Position numbers and translations under genes: made by a program. The notes beneath the pieces are model-generated. The model searched no databases, was not told the DNA's origin, and saw nothing but the letters and a program-made list of their open reading frames with translations. From Aliikangiella maris (GTDB taxonomy: Bacteria; Pseudomonadota; Gammaproteobacteria; Enterobacterales; Kangiellaceae): a DNA stretch of 64,000 nucleotides. Positions 44,463 through 53,972 of this stretch are shown piece after piece (within the stretch, counting starts at the first letter, position 1; the number at the start of each line of letters is the position of its first letter). The stretch is from the NCBI RefSeq assembly GCF_040719265.1, contig NZ_JBFDAH010000020.1, positions 1 through 64,000 of the forward strand, read 5' to 3'.

Positions 44463-47400
44463 TAGGCAAACTCTGTGTCAGGCGTTTGCTCAAGTTGTGA
44501 CGCTTGAGTTGTTAAGTCTGCATAATCGGGCTTTAAGCGCATAATTATTTGTGCAAACTCGCGAATGTTGGCATTAATAAATAATCCCTCAATAATTTCC
44601 TGTTCGGCAGAAGAGGGAATATCGAACTCGGTGCGAATGCTGCCTAAAATACTAACCGCATGCAGTGAGTCTCCACCAACATCAAAAAATCCCTGGTGAA
44701 TGTTAATGTCGGTATGTTTAAGTTGCGCTTGCCACAAGGCAAGTAGTTTTTCTTCAACAGGATTACCTGGTTGCTGACCGCCTGAATTGTCTTGATTAAG
44801 TGTCCACGGTGAAGGGAATGACTTATGATCAATTTTGCCGTTATTGGTTAATGGGATAGTTGGCATAGCGACAAAATAAGTGGGTACCATATAGGAAGGT
44901 AAAAATTCTGTTGAAAACTGTTTTAAACGCTCGGCAATAGCCTCTTCAGATGCATTGCTGTCTTTAGCAACATAATAGGCAACTATATGGCGTTGTTTGG
45001 TATGGGGATGAATAGGGGCATGAATGACAACATGATTCACACTATCTGTTTTTAAGAGTGTTGACTCTATTTCACCCAGCTCGACGCGATAGCCATTAAT
45101 TTTTACCTGACCATCTTCACGTCCTAATATTTCAATATAACCGTCTTCAATGTAGCGTCCTAAGTCGCCGGTTCGATATAGATATTCGTTGGTTACCGGA
45201 TGATAAATAAAACGTTCAGCCGTTTTGGCCGGATCATTGATATAACCCTTGGCAACACCATCTCCGCCAATATAAAGCTCACCAATCACCCATTTAGGAC
45301 AGTTGGATAACCATTCATTTAACACATAAAACCGTTGATTGGCGAGTGGCTTGCCGTAAGGTATGCTTTTCCATTCTGTGCTTACTGATTCGATTGGATA
45401 ATAGATTGACCAGATAGAACCTTCGGTTGCCCCGCCAAGGCTAATGACCTGAGTTTGTGGTAAGTAGCTTTTAATTCGTTCGGGTAAATCAACTGGGATC
45501 CAGTCACCACTTAATAACACTAGACGAAGTTGGCTTTCGGCAATAGCCTGCTCACAAGTATCAACCATTGCTTTTATTGGTGCAGGAACCGTATTCCAAA
45601 TCGTGATTTTGTGTCGTACCAGTTCAGACAACCAGCCGTAAGGTTCATTTTTTGTTGCGGGATCAGGAAAAACCAGTTTTCCACCGACACTGAGCAACCC
45701 AAAGTAATCATAAACACATAAATCAAAGCCTGATGGTACCAATGAAAGAACGGCATCATTAGCGTTGACCGAAAACTTTTGATTAATATCCAATATCGTA
45801 TTGGCGGCATTCTGATGGGAAACCATTACGCCTTTGGGCTTTCCGGTTGAGCCGGATGTAAAAATTACATAGGCCAAATCATCCTGATGTTGAATAGGCA
45901 AAATGACTTCGTCAACTCGATCAAGTGTGACAGGGTGTTGAATATTAATGATAGGAAATTGGTTATTGTATAGGGCGTTATCTTGAGGCTGATTAACGAG
46001 TAAGGCTTTCGCTTCACATTGTTGTAAAATGGTATCTTTGCGTTCTAATGGGTGTGACGGATCAATTGAAACATAAGCTGCACCTGCACTAAGTACGCCT
46101 AATATTGATACAATTAAATCAATGCCGGGGGTAAAAGAAACGGCGATAATATCTCCGGGTATTATTGAGACTTCAGTCAATATACGTTTAGCTAATTGAT
46201 TGGCTCGGTCAACGAGCGCGTTATAAGTAATTGACTCATTACCTTGAACTATCGCGGTGGCGTTTGGATATTTAATTGATGCAGATTTTATCAGGTTTTG
46301 CAATAGTTGCGGTTTAATGTATTGGCTTGTTGCATTAGCGTATTGTTGCTCAATTTGATCACTTAATGGTAAATTTATAAATTGGTTGTGTTGCTCAAAA
46401 ATATTATCATTTAAACCACATTGATGAATGAGTTGAATATAGCTATCAAACATTTGCTCAATCATTTCATCAGGAAATAAACCGTTAATAAAATTCCAAT
46501 GAATACAGGTTTGATTGTTAATTGATAATAACTGATTTTCTATCCAGACTTGGGGGGTTTTATGGCTGACGGTACTGGCAAATTCTTCTGGCCACTCATA
46601 ATCATCGATAATTTTTTTCAAATTGGCATCCAGCGTATTGCTAAAAACAATTGGAAATGCAATGGTGCGATTGCTGTCACTGTTTTTATTAAGCTCTCGA
46701 ATAACTTCAATACCATTGAAGCTGGAGTGCCAGCGATTTAATAATAATTCACTCTGTAATTGAATTAATCGATCAATTAACAAAGTTTCTGCTTGAGCAT
46801 TGGTAGTGATTAATAAAGGTGATAAAAAATTACCTACGGTATTTTCAATTCCATCAATGGCATTTCGTCGATTGAACTGTGAACAGGTTATGGTAAAGTT
46901 TTGGTTTTTTGACCATTGGCGAATGACTTCAATATATAAACCTAAAAATAAAACTTCGAGGGTGATGCCTTTTTTAGCACATACTTTTGAAAGTCTTTCA
47001 ATAAGCTGGTTGGATAAATTTTTTGTTTTTCGATAAAAAGCAGGCTGGCGAATTTGTTCAGCGGCCTGACTGATTGGCAGCTCAGGTGATTGGCCAATTT
47101 GACTTAGCTTCTCCAACCAAAATATTTTATCTTGGTGATATTTCACAGAGTTTTTAATAGTGTTTTCTTCTTCAATATAATGTGAGAAGTTAGCTCGATT
47201 AATAGGCACCAAGCGAGAGTGTTGATAAAGTTGATGCCAATCTCTTAACAGTATTTGAATACTCCTAAAGTCAATCATGGTTAAGTCAAAATATAAATGC
47301 AAACAAACCTTTTGTGCTGTTAATTTGGATACTTTAGCTTGAATTAATGGCGGATGCTCAAGCGATAGCACTTGATTTTCCATTTCATAACGAGTTTTTT

Positions 47401-47884
47401 GTAGGCTTAATGATTGTTCGATTTCAGTTAAGTCTTCGATAGGAATAAGCTCGACGGATATGTCAGGTAAGTTATTGTGTATGCGTTGTGACTGATTGTT
47501 ATGTACTGCAGCTCTAAGCATTGGATGCAATTGAATAAGTTGTCTTAAGCTTGACTCAAGTTTTGCAATATCAATATTGTTTAAGTATTTTTCTTGGTAC
47601 ATGCAGCTAGGTATACCGCCTAACTCGATGCTGCTTGTCCTGCCAATAATAAATGCATATTGAATATCACTAAGCGGAAATTCATCGATAGCTCGGTTTT
47701 GTAAACTCAAATTTTGTTCCGCATGATTATAAACTGGCGTAAATCCATTATTAAATGTAATGATTATGCTCTCTAAATCCTGAGAAATTAAATTTTCACT
47801 TAGTTTAACCAGCTTGTTTCTTTCTGTTTTTTGATTGGTAATACGTAAGCCCAGTTTTTCTGCGGCTTCAGCTAAATTGTCCAT
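44462..47884 (-). CDS. Single-module NRPS: (docking?)-Cy-A(Cys)-PCP
   Basis: About 1140 residues. ATG 47884 has AAGAGG 7 bp upstream. Residues 1-50 resemble a TubC-like docking region. A heterocyclization (Cy) domain follows: FPLSDIQYAFIIGR and DLTMIDFRS (200-208), the DxxxxDxxS motif instead of HHxxxDG. The A domain has FTSGSTGKPKGVMVSH, YRTGDLGRY, INGYRVELGE and NGKIDHKS. The specificity residues read D-L-Y-N-L-S-L-I-W (from FDLCVY, WNTVPA, LLSGDW, SLGGATEGSIWS), the known cysteine code. The carrier Ser is near 1073 (GGDSLHAVS). There is no TE or second module, so a donor acyl group must come in trans. Predicted chemistry: cysteine activation and cyclisation to a thiazoline. Confidence 0.93.
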   Translation of the reverse strand: MDNLAEAAEKLGLRITNQKTERNKLVKLSENLISQDLESIIITFNNGFTPVYNHAEQNLSLQNRAIDEFPLSDIQYAFIIGRTSSIELGGIPSCMYQEKYLNNIDIAKLESSLRQLIQLHPMLRAAVHNNQSQRIHNNLPDISVELIPIEDLTEIEQSLSLQKTRYEMENQVLSLEHPPLIQAKVSKLTAQKVCLHLYFDLTMIDFRSIQILLRDWHQLYQHSRLVPINRANFSHYIEEENTIKNSVKYHQDKIFWLEKLSQIGQSPELPISQAAEQIRQPAFYRKTKNLSNQLIERLSKVCAKKGITLEVLFLGLYIEVIRQWSKNQNFTITCSQFNRRNAIDGIENTVGNFLSPLLITTNAQAETLLIDRLIQLQSELLLNRWHSSFNGIEVIRELNKNSDSNRTIAFPIVFSNTLDANLKKIIDDYEWPEEFASTVSHKTPQVWIENQLLSINNQTCIHWNFINGLFPDEMIEQMFDSYIQLIHQCGLNDNIFEQHNQFINLPLSDQIEQQYANATSQYIKPQLLQNLIKSASIKYPNATAIVQGNESITYNALVDRANQLAKRILTEVSIIPGDIIAVSFTPGIDLIVSILGVLSAGAAYVSIDPSHPLERKDTILQQCEAKALLVNQPQDNALYNNQFPIINIQHPVTLDRVDEVILPIQHQDDLAYVIFTSGSTGKPKGVMVSHQNAANTILDINQKFSVNANDAVLSLVPSGFDLCVYDYFGLLSVGGKLVFPDPATKNEPYGWLSELVRHKITIWNTVPAPIKAMVDTCEQAIAESQLRLVLLSGDWIPVDLPERIKSYLPQTQVISLGGATEGSIWSIYYPIESVSTEWKSIPYGKPLANQRFYVLNEWLSNCPKWVIGELYIGGDGVAKGYINDPAKTAERFIYHPVTNEYLYRTGDLGRYIEDGYIEILGREDGQVKINGYRVELGEIESTLLKTDSVNHVVIHAPIHPHTKQRHIVAYYVAKDSNASEEAIAERLKQFSTEFLPSYMVPTYFVAMPTIPLTNNGKIDHKSFPSPWTLNQDNSGGQQPGNPVEEKLLALWQAQLKHTDINIHQGFFDVGGDSLHAVSILGSIRTEFDIPSSAEQEIIEGLFINANIREFAQIIMRLKPDYADLTTQASQLEQTPDTEFA

Positions 47885-48644
47885 TGATAACCTCTTTAAT
47901 AATGTCATATATGAATTAGTCCGCAAGTGTTAGCTATGTTTAGCTAAATAATATTAAATGTTGGATTGTAAATTTTTGATTTTAAGTTGCTCGTCGATTG
48001 TTAACCTTTTAAAATTTGTGATTACTAAATTTTTTAATTGAAATGTTTTATTTCAAAAAGTTTGATTTTTAAATCCAAAAAAATAAGGCGTTGCTGTTTC
48101 GTGTTCTTGACGACTTGCATGACAGGTTGGTCGTGTAAATGTTTTTAACTTTTATTTTTAATCTAAATATGTTTGATTTTTGATAGAGCGAAATGGTTCA
48201 CAAAAGGTTTCGATTGCTTATTTGTCTAAGAGTTTTTGTTTTTGTTTTAATCGCTATTGGAGTTTGCTGAGAATTGGCGTTTTTATTGTTGGCGTTTTTT
48301 ATGTTTAAAAATAGAAAAAAATATTTTTTGAAAAAAATAAAAATGACGATTGTGTTGTTATTGTTTTTATGTTGTTTGCTGGAATTTTTATATATTGATT
48401 CTTTATTTAAAAATAAAGTGAAAAAAATTGAATTTTTTATTTTTGGCTGGCAGTCGATATTTTTGTTACACGGAGGTTGTGTAGGTCAATGAAGGAGGCG
48501 GATTTATTAATTGGGTATGCCCAAGTAATTAATGAATAAAAATGAGTGATTTAAAGAAGAATATTTAATTTGGCTTTGAGTCGTTTTTCTTAAAGTGAAT
48601 GAACATAACTTATCTTGTGGTAAAACAAAATTAACACTCTCATA
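47885..48644. other. Very AT-rich divergent region upstream of the NRPS operon
   Basis: About 760 bp. The frame at 48274-48492 has no ATG with ribosome site, is Lys/Phe/Leu-biased and is best read as a composition artefact. Promoter of the NRPS operon should lie in 47890-48100 (minus), not resolved. Confidence 0.45.
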
Positions 48645-49820
48645 TTAAAACTGAATACTAGGTAATATGTATTGCTCCACCAGTTTAAACGGCAGGTTTT
48701 GCAAATCATTTGTGTAATTATGTCCGGTAAAGGCAATAATTAAATCATAGTTAGGAATGATGATAATGAACTGGCCACCATGTCCACGAGTCGAATAAAA
48801 ACTTGTTTTATGGTCGGTATCGTCAAACTCACCAAGCCACCATTGATAGCCATAACCGGAGGCATAGTCGAGATGCAGATCGACGCTCTTACGTAGCGAC
48901 TTTTCAACCCACTGTTTACTGATAAGCTGCATGCCGTTCCATTGACCATTGTTAAGGTAAAGTTGACCAAATTTAGCCATATCACGAGTTTTTAAAAACA
49001 GCCCACTTCCGGTATTGGCAAGCCCGGTCGGCGTCATATGCCAATCTGCTCGATTGATTTGCAGTGGATCAAATAAAAAGGTTTGTGCAAAGTCTTTCAG
49101 TGGAATGCCTGTTTTATTTTGAATGACCGCTCCCAGTGCAATTGAAGCGACCGTATTATAGGCGTAGGTTGTGCCTGGCGATGAATCCATCGGTAAGTCG
49201 AGCAGTGCTTTAACAAAGTCACTGTTATTTTCAGAAAGGTCAGTCAAGCTGTTTTGGGCATCAGCAAACGGGTAACTCCATTCATCCCACTGCAATCCTA
49301 ACCGCATAGTAAGCGTATCTTCGAGAGTGATATTTTCTTTTTGCTCGCTCCAGTTTTGGTAAAAGGAATAGTTAAATTGCTTTAATAAGGGAGCGGATAA
49401 GTCGGGTATGAAGCCTTGATCATGGGCAATGCCAAACAAGGCTGAGACAACACTTTTACTGGTTGAATGCATTAAATGACGCTCTAAATCGCGATTACCT
49501 ACCCAATCGTCATATTGGCTGAGTTCATCTCGAAAGTCTTGGTGAAGCAGTAAGGTGTTGTGGCGTACAATTGAAATAGAGTCAATGCCGGGGTAAACAC
49601 CATCAATAATTTGTTGAACCATTCGACTGATGCGGGGTTCTTCAATATCAAAATCGGCTAAATGACCAATTGTCCATCCGTCATTGGTGGCTTCGGGAAT
49701 CTGGTATTGATATTTTTGTTCCGATTCACTCGGGGTGACGGTATTTTCTTTGGTACAGCCAGACAGGACCACTAAGAAGAGCGATAGCACGAAGAGAATA
49801 CGAATAGGATAATTGTGCAT
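48645..49820 (-). CDS. Lipoprotein serine hydrolase (class C beta-lactamase family)
   Basis: The 391-residue product has a lipoprotein signal (ILFVLSLFLVVLSGC, lipobox LSGC). The active-site Ser-x-x-Lys is in HSTSKSVVS, Tyr-x-Asn in TYAYNTVAS and the third motif is represented by RGHGGQF (HGG, in place of KTG). LRLGLQWDEW and GLFLKTRDMAKFGQLYLN are typical of esterase/6-aminohexanoate-dimer-hydrolase-like members. Substrate unknown; true beta-lactamase activity is not implied. Monocistronic, with a weak ribosome site. Confidence 0.9.
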   Translation of the reverse strand: MHNYPIRILFVLSLFLVVLSGCTKENTVTPSESEQKYQYQIPEATNDGWTIGHLADFDIEEPRISRMVQQIIDGVYPGIDSISIVRHNTLLLHQDFRDELSQYDDWVGNRDLERHLMHSTSKSVVSALFGIAHDQGFIPDLSAPLLKQFNYSFYQNWSEQKENITLEDTLTMRLGLQWDEWSYPFADAQNSLTDLSENNSDFVKALLDLPMDSSPGTTYAYNTVASIALGAVIQNKTGIPLKDFAQTFLFDPLQINRADWHMTPTGLANTGSGLFLKTRDMAKFGQLYLNNGQWNGMQLISKQWVEKSLRKSVDLHLDYASGYGYQWWLGEFDDTDHKTSFYSTRGHGGQFIIIIPNYDLIIAFTGHNYTNDLQNLPFKLVEQYILPSIQF

Positions 49821-50221
49821 GGTTGTTATCTGTACAAAGTGTTACTCAACTAATTTTGTGAATGGCCTGTTTACTAACTAAAAAAAGTGGTATTTGTTCT
49901 CGCTATTACACCCGACTAGCCGCGATCAAGGCATACTCTATTTAGACGATAGACAAAATACCAATAGTTTGTGGCTAAGTTCAAGTAACTTATGCCGAAT
50001 TTGTGGGGAATTTGGGATTTCCTGTGGTGAAAGCTCGTTCATTTTGTCGAGTTGTCTATTAATTGCTTGTTATTTGTTCTATTGGCACTTGTACGATTGG
50101 CGTTTATTCGGTAGACACTTGTTTGGTTAATCTCGATAAGGTGCTAATCAGGCGAGATCGTAAATATTGGTAGATTAATGATATCGGTTGATATACTGGA
50201 ACTGACCAATAAATGAAAACA
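49821..50221. other. Intergenic region
   Basis: About 400 bp; the open frame at 49894-50130 lacks a ribosome site and resembles no protein. Nothing else seen. Confidence 0.45.
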
Positions 50222-51991
50222 TCATCGGGTTAAGCTGGCTTCGCGTTTTGTTTGGCTTGACTGGTTATATTCATGAATACTACGCTGTTGATCTTGTTTG
50301 GCACGTTTTTTTGCTTCGCTGGCTAATGCCGAGTAGTGTTCAACCGAGTTAATCGATTTATCTGATTTAACAATACCAACTGAAATCTGGGCCAGGGGAA
50401 ATTGACGCTTAATACCGTAGCGATCATAGCCCGTTAACTCGCCTTGTTTAATATGTTCTTCGGAATAAAATAAATGCTGACTGGCATTAAATTGTTCGAT
50501 TACCTGCTGACAACTGGTGTGATAATTGCTTTCCTGGAAAATTACAATAAAGTCATCTCCACCAACGTGACCCACAAAGTTAATATTGGGGTTGCTATTT
50601 TCTAGAATGATATTCGCTAAAGTCTGAATGACTTGATCTCCTTTACTGTATCCATAAACGTCATTAAAAGGCTTGAAATTATCAATATCAAAATAGGCGA
50701 GATAAAAATCCCGCTTTAATTTGATTTGTTGTTCTATATGCTGATTGATTGGCACATTACCTGGCAACATAGTCAGTGGATTGGCATAGCGCGCATTATT
50801 TAATTTGATTGTGGTGATTTTTTTTAATAACTGGCGAGTACTGCCCATACCAATATAATGATCATTATGCGTTATGACAAAATATTGTCTCACATAACTT
50901 TCATCTTCATTCGTTAATAATTCACTCACTTGTTCAAGAGAGGTTTCTTTGTCGACAATGATTGCAGCAGGTAAAACATAGGCGCCAACTGGCTTTTTAA
51001 AATGTAGTGCCCGACCATAATCGGTAGAAAATAATTCCATAATTCTTGATTTATGAATGAGGCCCAAAACTTTACCCTGATCTACAACGGGTAAGGTCGT
51101 ATGGGTTGATGGATTTTGGAATAGCTCCCAGATATTGGCGAGTTTTTCTTCTTTGTTAAGTGGTTCAACCTGCTGGCAAAGACTTTGTATTGTTTCGTAG
51201 TAAGTTTTGGGGGAAATTTTTTCAGGCATCTCAACCAAATTAGTCGTAATTTGTTCTACCGGTGGATTGTTGCTGGGTTTAGCAATGTAATATCCTTGAC
51301 AAATTTCAATACCAATATTTTTTACGGTTGTCATTTCATCTTCTGTTTCTATTCCTTCAGCGATGACTTCACATCCGAGGCTTTTGGCAATATCGCTGAT
51401 GCCTTTTATAAATTCTCTTTTTACTGAGTCGCGGTCGATGCTACTAATAAAATGGCGATCAATTTTGACAAAATTAGGACGCAGCTCTGACCACAATCTT
51501 AAATCGGAATAACCTGCGCCCAAGTCATCAATTGCCGTTCTGAAACCTTGTGAACGATAATAGTTAAGTGCATGTCTGAGCGCACCAATATCGAGCGTTG
51601 GGTATTTTTCTGAAACCTCTATGACAATCTGATTAGGGGAGAGCGGCGTCTCTTCTACCAAGCGAATTGTTTCACCTTTAGGATAATTAGGCTCTAGGAG
51701 TGCCATTGGACTGATGTTAATAAACAGTAAGCCATCGAACTGCCGCTCAATAAAGGCATCAATGCTTTTTTCACGACACAGCAATTCGAGTTCTGGCAAG
51801 CGACCAAGCCGAGTTGCCGCTTGAAAAAGTTGTTCTGGAGAATGTAATGGGCTATCTGAGGGGCCACGAGTCAATGCTTCAAATCCTAATATCTTTTTAC
51901 TTCTCACGTTAACAATGGGTTGAAAAACAGAAGTGATATTTTGACGGCTGAGTATTTTTTCTAATTCAAGGCGGATTAATGAATCATTCAT
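50222..51991 (-). CDS. EAL-CBS-GGDEF cyclic di-GMP protein
   Basis: The 589-residue cytoplasmic product has domains in reversed order. An N-terminal EAL phosphodiesterase has intact motifs: EAL (38-40), NISP, EVSEKYP, AIDDLGAGYS, KIDRHF and IAEGIE. A CBS pair follows (about 275-395; LIHKSRIMELF, VGMGSTRQLL-like GMGSTRQLLKK). The C-terminal GGDEF domain has VGGDDF, so synthase activity is possible but the motif is nonstandard. CBS domains commonly bind adenyl nucleotides, suggesting energy or second-messenger control of c-di-GMP breakdown. Second c-di-GMP gene in the window. Confidence 0.92.
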   Translation of the reverse strand: MNDSLIRLELEKILSRQNITSVFQPIVNVRSKKILGFEALTRGPSDSPLHSPEQLFQAATRLGRLPELELLCREKSIDAFIERQFDGLLFINISPMALLEPNYPKGETIRLVEETPLSPNQIVIEVSEKYPTLDIGALRHALNYYRSQGFRTAIDDLGAGYSDLRLWSELRPNFVKIDRHFISSIDRDSVKREFIKGISDIAKSLGCEVIAEGIETEDEMTTVKNIGIEICQGYYIAKPSNNPPVEQITTNLVEMPEKISPKTYYETIQSLCQQVEPLNKEEKLANIWELFQNPSTHTTLPVVDQGKVLGLIHKSRIMELFSTDYGRALHFKKPVGAYVLPAAIIVDKETSLEQVSELLTNEDESYVRQYFVITHNDHYIGMGSTRQLLKKITTIKLNNARYANPLTMLPGNVPINQHIEQQIKLKRDFYLAYFDIDNFKPFNDVYGYSKGDQVIQTLANIILENSNPNINFVGHVGGDDFIVIFQESNYHTSCQQVIEQFNASQHLFYSEEHIKQGELTGYDRYGIKRQFPLAQISVGIVKSDKSINSVEHYSALASEAKKRAKQDQQRSIHEYNQSSQTKREASLTR

Positions 51992-52284
51992 TGGGCTACA
52001 TCAAACAATTTTAACTGCAGTAAATAGGGACACGGATATGGTTTTAGTCTGGTGGAATAACATGACAAATTTGTGAAACAGAGTAAAAAATTTAGTTATT
52101 GCTAATATAAATAAGTATTTTACTATTAGTTTGGTGAATCAAAGGCAAAGTGATTAAATGAATGCGTTGTTTAAAATTAAATCAGTTTGGAGATTGAAAT
52201 GGTTCAATCGGTTATTTAATCTGACAACAAAAATAGTCTTTCAATAACCGACTTTAAGAGATAAGGAAATGGTCGAGAAGTCGA

Positions 52285-52854
52285 TTAAAAGTTTATAGAA
52301 AATGTTATGCCGCTAAAAACTTCAGCTTCAGCTTCCCAATTGCGGCTGTCAATTTCACGCAATTTACTGAACGCTTCAATACCTAGGCCGCCCAGTCGAA
52401 AGCCTGCACCAATACCCACATAAGCGTCTATATTGTCATCATAGTGATCATGATCATGATGAGAATCGTTGGTATAGAAAATATGATCATCTGAGTAGCG
52501 CAAATCATGAAAAATTAATTCTGACAGATCGAATCCTGCTTCAAGGTAAACTGAAAAATCTGAAAAGTGACCTACCTTAAAGGCGGCTTCCCAAGCCGTA
52601 TAGTTTTCAGTATAGCCTCGCTCTGTGGTAACTTCGGCATAATTTAACGAAGTGGTTAAAATGACGCCAATCGGCGCGTCCTCATCATAAAGTTTTAAAC
52701 CCGTTCCAATTCCTGCAATATAATCCTCTCCATTTGCTTCAAAGCTGTAATAGAGCATACCTTGGGGGATTTCTGTTGCTTGGGTTTGTCGTGTAAAACT
52801 CAAGCATGATAACAATAAAATCGATACGGCTAGATTGAACGAGTATAATTTCAT
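52285..52854 (-). CDS. Outer-membrane beta-barrel-like protein with His/Asp loop
   Basis: About 189 residues. ATG 52854 has AGGTGA 8 bp upstream and opens a signal peptide (NLAVSILLLSCLSF). Alternating strands such as DYIAGIGTGLKLY, WEAAFKVGHF, AYVGIGAGFRLGG and a final aromatic residue (FSINF) indicate a small barrel of the YfaZ/OmpW-like size class. A loop rich in His and Asp (NDSHHDHDHYDDN) may bind divalent metal such as zinc or nickel. No operon partner; substrate unknown. Confidence 0.75.
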   Translation of the reverse strand: MKLYSFNLAVSILLLSCLSFTRQTQATEIPQGMLYYSFEANGEDYIAGIGTGLKLYDEDAPIGVILTTSLNYAEVTTERGYTENYTAWEAAFKVGHFSDFSVYLEAGFDLSELIFHDLRYSDDHIFYTNDSHHDHDHYDDNIDAYVGIGAGFRLGGLGIEAFSKLREIDSRNWEAEAEVFSGITFSINF

Positions 52855-53144
52855 GAAATGACTCACCTGTTTAGTAAATACTGGCCGACAATAAATCTAC
52901 CGACAAAGCGCTCGCTTGTTTGTGCAACAGAGTATTCCACCTTAGTATATGAAGGGAAACTTTTTGTCTGTTGATGCGCTTGGTGTTTTGGACAGATTAA
53001 GGTCAATTACTTGCTAGCTTAACGACATTAAGCTGAATTTGAACTGAATCAAGCTTACCAGTCAAAAGAATTCTCAAATTATTTGCTGCAACTGTTACAA
53101 TTAGCCGCATGAATAATATCCACAAAAAAACAGGTTAAACAAGT

Positions 53145-53960
53145 ATGCTAACGGGTTGTCTAGACAAAATGCGTTCAGAATTAAATACTCAGGTAGATTA
53201 TTATTTACCACTTGGTGAAGATGAGTTGCCGTTAAATGATTTAATTGGCCAGTCATTAAATTTAAATTTTTCAGGTCGGATATTTTGTCAGCATTGCGGA
53301 AACGTGACAAAAAAAAGCTTTTCTCAAGGTTACTGTTTTCCTTGTATGAAAAAGTTGGCTCGTTGCGATATGTGTATTATGAAGCCTGAAACTTGTCATT
53401 ATCATTTAGGTACTTGTCGCGAACCAGAATGGGGCGAGCGAAATTGTTTTGTTCCGCATTATGTTTATTTGTCAAACACTTCTGGTCTTAAGGTTGGTAT
53501 TACCCGCCATTCTCAAATACCTACTCGCTGGATTGATCAAGGCGCAACACAGGCAGTAATTATGTTTAAAGTAAATACTCGCCAGCAGTCAGGATTTGTG
53601 GAAACCGCCTTCAAGTCGTTAATTGCCGATAAAACAAATTGGCGTGCGCTGCTTAAAGGGAATCCCGAGCCTGTTGATTTAAAGGCTGAGGCACAAACTT
53701 TACAGCAAACACTCACCGAGAGTATCCAAAAGCTGATATCGCAATTTGGGCAAGATGAAATCGAAGTGGTTGATGAGTCGGTGGTTGAAATTAATTATCC
53801 AGTGAATGTTTTTCCTAGCAAAATTGTCTCGCATAATTTTGATAAAAATCCACAAGTGGCAGGTATTTTACAGGGCATCAAAGGACAGTACTTATTGTTT
53901 GACACTGGCGTTATTAATATTCGCAAGTTTACTTCGTATGAAGTAACCGCAGAATACTAG
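53145..53960 (+). CDS. DUF2797-family protein
   Basis: The 271-residue product matches DUF2797: cysteine-rich N-terminal half (IFCQHCGNVTKKSFSQGYC, PCMKKLARCDMC, KPETCHY, GTCREPEWG) probably binding zinc or Fe-S, and then LKVGITRHSQIPTRWIDQGA, a GIY-YIG-like/URI-related segment seen in this family. The following DUF1853 gene starts 12 bp later on the same strand, so the two form a conserved pair. Function unknown. Confidence 0.9.
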   Translation: MLTGCLDKMRSELNTQVDYYLPLGEDELPLNDLIGQSLNLNFSGRIFCQHCGNVTKKSFSQGYCFPCMKKLARCDMCIMKPETCHYHLGTCREPEWGERNCFVPHYVYLSNTSGLKVGITRHSQIPTRWIDQGATQAVIMFKVNTRQQSGFVETAFKSLIADKTNWRALLKGNPEPVDLKAEAQTLQQTLTESIQKLISQFGQDEIEVVDESVVEINYPVNVFPSKIVSHNFDKNPQVAGILQGIKGQYLLFDTGVINIRKFTSYEVTAEY

Positions 53961-53972
53961 TTTTTAAGGCTG

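Noticed and set aside
48274..48492. Possible small membrane protein with two hydrophobic stretches
   Set aside because: Starts with TTG, no ribosome site, extreme Lys/Phe/Leu bias from AT-rich DNA. Hydrophobicity alone is not evidence here.
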